Positions 55,378 to 64,000 of a stretch of 64,000 bases of DNA are shown here, one piece after another. Origin of the DNA: Meandrina meandrites (lineage: Eukaryota > Cnidaria > Anthozoa > Scleractinia > Meandrinidae). A program made the translations under genes and the position numbers. Numbering within the stretch: position 1 is the stretch's first letter; each line of letters begins with the position of its first letter. Where the stretch lies: contig OY855906.1 in assembly GCA_963693305.1 (NCBI GenBank), positions 7,198,501-7,262,500 of the forward strand. Direction: 5' to 3'. The notes under the pieces are model-generated. The model ran no database searches and was not told where the DNA came from. It saw only the letters and a program-made list of their open reading frames with translations.

Positions 55378-57845
55378 GGATTAAACTCGATGGAGCTTTA
55401 GTCACACATCCTCACGCAGACCACATGGATGGCGTAGAAAGACTGTTCAGAGAGCTGCTACCTCACCAGTACCAAGACAACGTCAACACTGGCAGCCCAG
55501 ACAAACGATTAATGTGCAATGGTCCTATATTGCTTACCAAAACGTTCGCAAAGAAGGACGAAGCGTATAGAAGTCTCTCTGAGTTTCTTTTAAAAAGCAA
55601 ATTCGAGATTACCATCGCTGAGGTAGACATAAATAATGCTTTCGGAAACAACATCGATTTTGGTTTTCCATCGTCGCCGGGTGTCTTGTACCAGCGCCAC
55701 AAGCCCTTACCAGACGATAGACCTTTCTCTGAAGGCGATCAAAGAAAAAAGTTGACAGGAGGAACTGGAGACGGCGATTTAAACAAATCGAGTATCATTC
55801 TGTGCACGAAAAAGGGAGGAAAGATTTGTTTGAACGGGGATGCGTATGGTTATGACATCACCGCTATGCTTCGAAAGAAAGGAGTAAAGAGCTTGGATAT
55901 CTTCAAGTTGCCTCATCATGGAAGTCCTCACAACAGCATTTTGGGAACGGTCTTGCCTCCACTCTGGGCCTTTCAAAATTTAGCCTCGATGCTGTTACTT
56001 TCTATAAGTCTCGGGAATAAAATCACCTTTCAGCAGAATCCGGAAGAGGATAGTGACGTTGCTTATCTCAGCCAGCAAGTAAAAGAAACAACTGGAGACG
56101 AAAAAGGAGAGAAAGTGCAACAAATCGCTGAAGCGTTCTTACACGAAATTGAAGCAAGGCTCAAAAACGTCGACATCAAGCCTGAAGATTTGTTAGGGAA
56201 AATTCAAGAAAAGCACATCGAAATTGTCACAGCAATTCAGCAGCATACAGGACAGGCAGACCCGTGCGAGGATCTGAAGCCTTTGAAAGCGCTGGAAGAT
56301 TGGCAAACTCTGACGAATAATGTCAGCAATAGCGTGATGTATGCCAAGGGCTCAACAGATTCACAGCCTTCTGCAAAAGCACGCAGAGTTGACAGGTCGA
56401 CCTTTGTCGGGGACGTTATGGGTAATATGACCATTTATCGAGACTTCTTTGCAGCCAAGATTGGAATTGACAAGTTTTTCGAGTCCTTCGAATCGAAAAC
56501 GTACTACGTATCAGCTAACGGTAGATATGACCATCCATCTGCAGACGTTATCAAGGGAATTATAAAGGCTGCTGTAAAGAAGAAGAAATCATGCAAGATT
56601 GTCTTTACATCTGGGGGAGCCTTGCCGTCAAAGTACTTACCTGATGTTCAACACGAGCATTACAAGGAATGGAACAAGCTCGTGTCTCTTTATTACCTAA
56701 AGAGTAATGTTTCATTCAAGTTGGACCCCAGCAGCGACGCCAATGTAGCTCCTCCTGGGACAGCCAAATTTAACAACGACGACAAAGTACGAATCGACGT
56801 TGCCGAACAGCTGAAAAAGAACTTTGGATTTACAATTCCTCAGAGGTCCTTTCTGCCAGAACTCGACAAGTATTACGTGAAGACAGAAATATCTGATGAG
56901 GAATTTTGCTGGCTTAAAGTAAACCCTGAAGGGAAGCTCTTCCTAACTTCCACAAAAGACGACCAGAACGTCGTTATCGTGTCCAATGCACCTTCTGTGA
57001 ACGGTGATTTGCGAAAGATCGCGCTGAAAAGCGAGTCAAAAGATGGTGTTGAAAGGGATGTTTGGCTCGAGAAGGCTAAAGGAGGAGGATTTTTAGTCAA
57101 AGGATCTGCTGAGGGAGATTACTTTTTTGTAAAAGATGGCCTCCTTGACAGTTGTAAAAAGAAGAATAAGGCCAGTACCTTTTCTTTCGATCACAAGACG
57201 TTTGGCTCCCTTCTGAAGTCCAACAAGATGAATAAAGCCAGTGCCTTTTCCTTCGCTCAAGGTAGTAGCGGAAACGAAGTGACCATTATGGCATTTCTGA
57301 GATCGTTTGGCTACAAAGGCGACGAACAATCAATCAGTGTCCGAATCGTTCTTGAAATCGTTCTTGGCGTGCCAAACATGAAATGCCTGATTGAGAAATT
57401 ACCTAGTGACTTTATTGGAATTTCCGCTTTGGATCACAGAGTCAATTTGACATTGTCCACAGTAGAGCTGTCCTCGTCCCCTGGTAATGAAGTCGCTTCA
57501 AGTCATATTGACGCGATGGTAAAAACAAATGCGCTGATGTTCGACGGGCACCAAATAACTAAGCTGGAAGTTGTCGTGAAAGAGCCATGTTCCACTAGCC
57601 CAATTTTTTTGCTTTGGATATCAACCTCTCTTCGTAATACCAGATACACTGTCGATTTAAGTGAGCATTTGAAACCAAAAGCACCATCAGTGGACATCTA
57701 CTTAAATGCGATGGACGGTGTGCCATTAGAAGGCCGAACTAACATGACGCTGGGGACATTACTCGAACGTGTAATGGGACTTCTTCCTCTCGAAGCCTTG
57801 TCTAATTGCTTTCAAACACAGCTCTTGGCACTATCGACTCCTTGA
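55378..57845 (+). CDS. gene B exon 3, intact part: MBL domain to early stop
   Basis: The acceptor TTTACTAG at 55377 joins exon 2 in phase 1 and gives GIKLDGALVTHPHADHMDG. The MBL motifs THPHADH, LNGDAYG (the first Ser of the usual SGD is Asn here) and KLPHHGS are all present, followed by YYVSANGRYDHPSAD. Identity to gene A is high along the whole stretch. At 57828-57830 the sequence jumps to a point 895 bp further on in gene A, changes frame, and meets TGA at 57843-57845. Exons 1-3 so read predict a 935-residue protein that keeps the complete MBL region but has no membrane segment or fibronectin-like array. Whether this truncated form is made is unknown. Confidence 0.85.
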
Positions 57846-58870
57846 CCTTGTCACTATTTGTGACTATTATTGACGGCAAGCTAACCATGCATGAGGCAAG
57901 CCTCTTGGTGCAGTACGGCGCCGACCAATGGTACGCGGAAACAGAAATGAAGTTGCTCATTTTTAACAAGTTTGTGTGCCACGCAGCTCTTTCCTTACCA
58001 AGACCAGATGTACCTGGATCACTGACATTCCAAAACACCGAAAGTTTGTTCACTCTAAAGGAGTTCGTTGAAGGCATCGGAATTCATGTCACAGACGATG
58101 TTCCAATCATCAAGGAAGTTCTAGACGTAAAGATTTCCAAAGTTGCTATTAGCTGTGAAAACGACGGTGCGTCCGTCAAATTAAGCGAGGGGGTGATAGT
58201 GCTGGAGAAGCGAGCCCTAACCGTTGGAAGCATCAAGCTTTATAATCTAGAGCTAGACGTGTGCTACGCCAATATGCTAGGTCATTGGTCTGTATCGTTT
58301 TCACTTCAAGGATATCTCAACCCTAAGACGCACGCATCATTGGAATATGATGCTGAGAAAAGAGAATTGCTTGGGCGCTACGTCGTAACGGAGAACATCT
58401 CCACAAGTGATTGTTTGAATGAGCTGTTTAAAGACGAAACGAAAGATTTTTCCAGCAGCAATGCGTATGACCAGGTGAAATCACTGAATGTTCAAGAAGT
58501 GAAAGTCGTCTTCAGTTTTCCACGACAGAAGTTCTGGAGCCTAAAGGAATTTGTCCTGAGTATGGAAGGTAACCTCTCCTTAGGGCCCTTTAATCTCAAG
58601 CGACTGCGAATCGAATATGTCAAAGACCAAGACGACGACGCTAAACGGCACATTTCAGTCATCGGTAATTTCAAGAGCGAAGAGTTAAGCTTTACTATGG
58701 AGCTCTCTTGTACAGGCCAGCAATCGAAGAGTTCCATTTTTGAAGCAGTCATCAGACAAGATTCACCAAGTGGAGTGACTCTTTCATCCCTGTTAAAGCT
58801 CATTGGATTAACAAGTCCTGACGTTCCACAAGTTGATGACTCTCCCAACTTCTTGAACATTGAATTGAAG
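57830..58870 (+). pseudogene. gene B exon 3, out-of-frame remainder
   Basis: After the 895-bp loss, the paralogous text resumes in the +1-related frame with ACT ATC GAC TCC. It stays open to the donor AAG|GTGAAT at 58870. It contains KLTMHEASLLVQYGADQWYA, FTLKEFVEGIGI and TLSSLLKLIGL modules equal to those of gene A, plus a further 9-bp in-frame loss near 57.86 kb. The 347 codons remain intact, so the frameshift could be recent, or the stretch is read only if the deletion is an assembly error. Confidence 0.8.
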
Positions 58871-59106
58871 GTGAATGTAATAATATAATACACGAATATT
58901 GCATTTACAATCGTTCTTATAGAACTAAAACCTAAAATTGGGTGCTAATTATGCACTCGTTGTTAAAGTTAGATACCTAAGGCTACTTATTTTTTATAGA
59001 ATGGTAAGTATGCAACTATTGCCACAAAATGGAACTCATTTATTATTTTCTTTTCTCGGAAAATTCATTTCACCTAGACAAAACTTTGCTTTTCCTTTCC
59101 CTTTAG
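58871..59106 (+). other. gene B intron 3
   Basis: A 236-bp intron, AAG|GTGAAT to TTTCCCTTTAG|GAAG, phase 0 as in gene A. Confidence 0.8.
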
Positions 59107-61955
59107 GAAGCGCTTCTTCAATTTGAAGTGTCGCCATCATTTCGGATTCGAAAGGTAGATGTGGTCACCAAAACGACAAGAACATTGAAAGTTCTTGACA
59201 AACCCGTCATTCAAGTTGATGAAGCCAGACTGGAATACCACTTCGACGACACAACGGAACCTGCGCAAACAAAACTTTTTATTGCAGGAGTTTTCATCAT
59301 TGCGAATGTTCGCTTAGATGTCGAACTTAGGAAGGACTCGACACAAGGATTAGTACTGGAAGGTCAGTTACAAGATGCAGAGAATATCGATTTTGAAAAG
59401 GCAGCCAAACAACTTTCGCCGGAAGTACCATTCAGCCTCCCAAGAAAGAATGTGACATTGAGCTCGTTTCGCTTCAGACTCGAGAAGAGTGAAGAAGCCA
59501 CTTCCGTTCATTTGGAGGGCAATTCGCATACAAACTGGTCCATTGATGCAGGATTCAGTACCATCGCAGTTACAAACCTTGGCGGCAAGCTGAATTTCGA
59601 AAGAAAACCAATTTCGGACAAGTGGACGGGTTTCGTATACCTGACTGGAGTGGTACTTCTACTAGAAGAAGTCGCCGTGGCTATTGATGTCTACCATGAC
59701 AGCAAAGGAGAAACCTTTGCATTTGGAACTGTGAATAACCCAGGACAAATCGACCTTGACGATATGACTCAGAAGTTGGTTGTTGGCGCAGGTTCTTCCA
59801 AATCCTGGAATGCACTTGTTCCTGGTGATACCGAGTCCTCGGTGCGCTCTCCCAAGTTTAACAGTGCATCATTGTTTATAAATTTTTCAAACAAAACACT
59901 GCTGTTCTATGGAGATGTAGTTGGACTCGGCACAGGATTGCTGATGGTCAAGAAAACAGACGCAAAGAAGAACTCATCTGAATATGGGTTTATCTTCGGC
60001 CTTAGCCTTGGAAGTGATTTCCGATTTTCGTCACTTCAAAAAAGTCTCAGCGTTGTTGACGAGGTACTCTCAGTACAGCATGCCAATCTGTCGGTGATTT
60101 CGATGGAAGATTCAACGGTCGAAGAAATCCGTGAAGAATTTTCTAAACTTCAAGAAATTGGACACAAACATAAAGAGATCGAAGCGCCATTTACTAACCT
60201 AAATACCCAAACCATCTCAAAAGTGCAGGTGAAACGTGGAGTGACAGCCTTTGCGAAGGTAAACTTTTCTGGTGGGGAATCCAAACTTTTCTGTATCAAA
60301 CGTAAGTTTGATTCAAAGCCGGGGAGGAGACCTTGCAGAAATCCTGCTTTTCGCCCACCTGGCTAAGAAAGGCAACGACACGGTGTTCATGGCTCAGATT
60401 AAAGAGATGAAGCTCTTTGGAGGGAACCTGAATTTGATGAGATTACTTTCACCTACCAGCCCTCTAAAGGCAAGTCGTTTACTTTGAATGGAAAGATGTC
60501 TTTGACGTTAGCCGGTGACTCCCACCCAATCATCTTTCTTGGAAGCTTAGAAATCTCAGAATCAAAGGCTGATTTTTCCATGAAAGTTGAAAGTAGCCCT
60601 AAAAAGATACACGAGCCATTTGGAATGTTTGGAATTTCATTTGAAGATCCACAGCTTCAGCTGAGTTGGAAATTTGATCAAGATAAGAACCATTTTACTG
60701 TTCCATTCTGTAGTATAAGCGGCACGGTCAATTTCTACGAATCCTCATCAAGGAGCGAGGAACAGCTTAGGACAACGTTGAGTGGAAAAATTCTGTTTCA
60801 AGAAGGCAAACCAGTGGTGGCATCGATTTCCCTTGATTTGAAGCACCCATTGAGTATTGACGACATGTTTGTCACCTTGTTCAAAGAAAAATGGCCTTCA
60901 GGATATCTGGATATCAGCCTCACGCAAGGCGAAATCTATTATGCAAAAGATAGTGTGGAAGTAGACGGGAAGCCTTACCAGGAAGGCTTTCACGGTCAAA
61001 CGGAAATACAGATCTTTGGAAAGGCGTTTGGAGCAAAACTATCCGTTGATAAAAATGGTATGTCATTTAAGGGATACACCAAGTTTGAAATTGACCTGGT
61101 CATTGCAACCCTGACTGACAAAAACTTTGAAAAGAACGAAGGCCCAGAAATTGAAATCTCACGCTACGATGGCACAACAAAATTTCAATTGTCCACTGGC
61201 GTTAAGCTCTTTAAACAGAAAATAGGCACATGTTCAGTTGGCTACGATGTTAAAGAAAAATGTTTCCTTGGAGCAGTTACTTACGATGGGGAACTCCTTG
61301 GCGCTAGTAACCCTTCCATCGAATTTGAATGGAAAAGAAAAAAGGAAGGAAAAGAAAAGAAAAGTGAATTCAAGATTCGAAAGTGGCCAGTCATTCTTGA
61401 TCTAGACACACAAATTGATTTCGCAAAGGAATTTGAAACGCTGAGCAAAGAAAAAGGCCCGTGCAGTGAAATTGTTGGACTTGCCTTCGACCAAGTCATC
61501 AAGACCAAGTGCAGGCTCGATGTTAAACAGGCTACGGCTAAGGATTCTGGCAACCCAGATGCATGGCTTGCATTACGTCTGCAGGGAAAGCTTGATATCA
61601 TGATCGTGTCAGAGAAGCCTTCCGTTACCGTTGATTTCCCGGAGGTGGTTGTAGCGATTACGAAACCCTCAAAAGATTTCAAACTGTCTGATCTACCTGA
61701 TTTCTTAATCAGTGAGATTGGAAAGAAATCACCAGAGCTGGCAAAACAGGTCTTTAATCATCCCGAGCAGCTAACGAAATTCATGGCAGCGTTTGGTGGG
61801 ATTAAACTTGCAAGACATATCATCGGAAGCCTCATCTGTCGAGGTTGTAGCAGTAAAAATATCACCGACCAGGCTGAAAAAGAATGCGAAACGATGCAAG
61901 ACGACAGCCATACTTCGGAGGATGATTTGGAGTCATCTTTTGAGAAGTTAACTAA
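59107..61955 (+). pseudogene. gene B exon 4 with paired frame changes
   Basis: Exon 4 paralogue (EALLQFEVSP... to EKLT|, donor AA|GTAAGT). Relative to gene A there is a 4-bp insertion at about 60291-60294 (CTTTT-CTGT-ATCAAAC) and a 1-bp loss at about 60430. The intervening about 140 bp is read in another frame, where the original frame meets TAA at 60364-60366. The net change is +3, so everything after 60432 is back in the ancestral frame and open to the donor. It also differs by small in-frame insertions such as a Lys-rich stretch (KRKKEGKEKK) near 61.33 kb. Except for the broken patch, similarity to gene A is strong. Confidence 0.85.
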
Positions 61956-62173
61956 GTAAGTTGATTTTTATTTTTGTTTTTCCATCTTATTTAATGACTG
62001 TGAGATCGATTCACCAAAGTTTTCTCACCAGTTTATTCTTACTTGTGATTTAGAGCTTTCTATCATAGGTAACGAAACATACCACGTGCACCACTAGATA
62101 ATGAATGTCGTGTTTACTTTGATTAAAGATCTTTCAATGCAGTGTAATAAAAGTGCTGTTTTCTTTACAACAG
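61956..62173 (+). other. gene B intron 4
   Basis: A 218-bp intron, AA|GTAAGT to CTTTACAACAG|GATG, phase 2 as in gene A. Confidence 0.85.
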
Positions 62174-64000
62174 GATGACAAGTTCGGACAGCTTGGAAAC
62201 AGTTGCTTCTGCTGCTGTCTCGGTTATGAGTCAAGTTGCTTCCGTGGTTAAAATTCTAGCTGGTCTCATATCTTTCATATCTGCCATTATCACCTTCTTT
62301 ACTGGAAAGTCCAAAGAGCAAAAGGAAGCCGAGAGACGGCAGAAAGAGGCCAAACAAAAGAGAGATATGGCGAGAAAAATCGTGAAGGATCGTCTGGAAA
62401 TAAAATCTCTCTCACTAGACTTACCAAAAAGAGATGAGTTGGAAGGAAGCTGGAACGTGATTGAGGAAAATGTAACATTTTCTGTGAGACTGACGCGAAC
62501 TGACGTTGTTGGAAAAGAGACAACTTTACTGGAGACAACAACTATGGACAACAAGGTGAATTTTACGGGTGATGAAGTTAAGTACAACGCGAAACAATTC
62601 ACTATTTACGTAACGGCACACTACGAATGCAACGATGTGACGTTTTCCGGAGAGAAGCAGTCATTATCAAAAAAAGAAACACCTTTCCTTCACGCGCCGT
62701 CCAAACTTGAAGTCGAGTCCAAGCAGGACGGAAGGGAGGTCCATGTGACATTCTCTCAAGTTGAATATGCAGAAGATTACCAAGCTGAAGTTCTCACTCA
62801 TGATGATAAGACCATCGGCAGTGCCATAGTTCAGCGTCCTCCTAAACGTAAAGATGAAACTTCCATATTTGAAGAAAGAGACAAAGACAAAGACAAAGAT
62901 GTAACTCACTTGTTTCACGCTGAAAAACTTACTTCCGGAGTTCCAGGTAAGACGACAGTTCGCGTTTGCGCCCGACGTAAAGACGCACAAGTAAATGAAT
63001 TCAAGAATTCAACTGACCTCTACCTTGTGGCGGCCCCTTCTGGCCTTGATGTCTCTTACGACCCACAGTCACAACAATTGTCTGTGAAATGGAAAGTCAA
63101 GGACGCTCAAAAAATCTCAAGTTACCACTGTGAGATGCATTCAGTCCAGGCGAACGAAGTCGTCTTTAGAAAGGACGTTGCAAATTCAGAAGACGACAAC
63201 TTCGAGTCTCATCTCATAATTCCCCTCAGCGAAATATCTGACAAAGCAAAATCTCCTTATCGCATTCGTGTATGTTCCCTCGGAGTGTCAGCAACGTTGG
63301 CCAGTGCCTTTATCAGCAGCAACGACAACCTGTCTTTTCTGCCTCACGTTGATGGCATTACACCAACGTACGACCCTCAGAGCAATCAACTAGCCGTGTC
63401 CTGGGTACCAGTCACTGGAGCAACCAAATACAAAGTTACCATTGCAGAAGAAAGGAACATATCAAGCATTGTAGGAAACCTAATCTCCCCTGGTGACAAA
63501 AACAAGGTGCTGTTTGACAGGGAAAACATTCAACTAAAGAGTGGAGCAAAGTACGTAGTCACAGTGGCCGCTGTAGGTTCGGACGCGCTCCATCTTCCAG
63601 GTTTGCCATCTACAGCAGATAAGAAGTTTGCCCTATTGCAGAGCCCAGTCTCTGTAAGTCAAGAATACTCATTTAAAGAGGGAAGTTCGAAGATCAAAGT
63701 CACCTTTCAACCCGTTGCTGATGCATCGGCTCACCTGATTGAAGTTTTCAACGAGGATTCGCCTAAGAACATCGCAGGCAAACATGTTTATACAAAGCCA
63801 AGTGGCAGTGAAGATTGGCCCCAAACGGCTACTTACTCGTTTGACGTCGAAGGTATGAGATTTAGTGGTGGCGATCGGTTCAAGTCACGAGTGACTGCTC
63901 AAGGTGATGCAAACTGGATAAACAGTCAACCTTGCGCGAGTTCCAATGCGTTCCAATGTGGCGATGCACCAGCAAGTGTTGCCTTAAAGTACAGCGTCGA
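62174..64000 (+). CDS. gene B exon 5 (partial): membrane segment and fibronectin-like array
   Basis: Open without interruption from the acceptor at 62173 to the end of the window. It encodes a hydrophobic segment VVKILAGLISFISAIITFF, then a charged stretch beginning TGKSKEQKEAERRQKEAK. Fibronectin-like units follow with QLSVKWKVKDAQKISSY and QLAVSWVPVTGATKYKV. An extra segment containing repeated DKDKDK distinguishes it from gene A near 62.87-62.91 kb. That this exon is undamaged while exons 3 and 4 are broken is notable. The 3' end lies outside the window. Confidence 0.87.

Overview
The window looks like nuclear DNA of an anthozoan cnidarian, most likely a stony coral. The evidence is AT-rich sequence, GT-AG introns, multi-kilobase coding exons, and a dense mix of cut-and-paste element remnants, LINE, SINE, BEL/Pao and Penelope-type fragments. 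The species cannot be told from sequence alone. No bacterial operon, CRISPR array or rRNA was seen.

The main content is a pair of giant paralogous genes in inverted, head-to-head arrangement. Gene A runs on the minus strand from its ATG at 21567 down to at least 3262. Six coding exons are supported, giving 3603 codons without a stop, so more exons should lie towards position 1. Gene B runs on the plus strand from its ATG at 46049 and leaves the window inside exon 5. Splice phases match exon by exon. Exon 2 is 171 bp in both.

The encoded protein has four parts. First is an N-terminal ComEC-like metallo-beta-lactamase (MBL) domain with THPHADH, SGD and PHHGS motifs, assembled from exons 1-3. 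Next come about 1900 residues of repeated helix-plus-beta modules with no family I can name with certainty. Then comes one hydrophobic segment followed by a charged helix. Last is an array of about ten fibronectin-III-like beta-sandwich units. Gene A is open throughout. Gene B lacks 895 bp of exon 3 (frameshift, early stop) and has a +4/-1 pair of frame changes in exon 4. As assembled it could make only a 935-residue MBL protein, or it is a pseudogene.

The roughly 24.5 kb between the two starts, and the long introns, are filled with repeats. These include: a perfect 175-bp inverted repeat carrying a hammerhead ribozyme in each arm (24412-24918); two 3-bp-TSD MITE copies in opposite orientation (23.6 and 52.8 kb); several terminal-inverted-repeat elements whose interiors are arrays of a short degenerate motif (22.0, 25.5, 37.4, 37.7, 42.5, 42.7 and 45.6 kb); a 3-kb composite flanked by about 85-bp inverted repeats (27.8-30.9 kb) containing an internally deleted LINE and a SINE; diverged segmental duplications at 35-39.7 kb and 40.5-45 kb; and a BEL/Pao element lacking reverse transcriptase, lying antisense in gene B intron 2 (47.5-50.9 kb).
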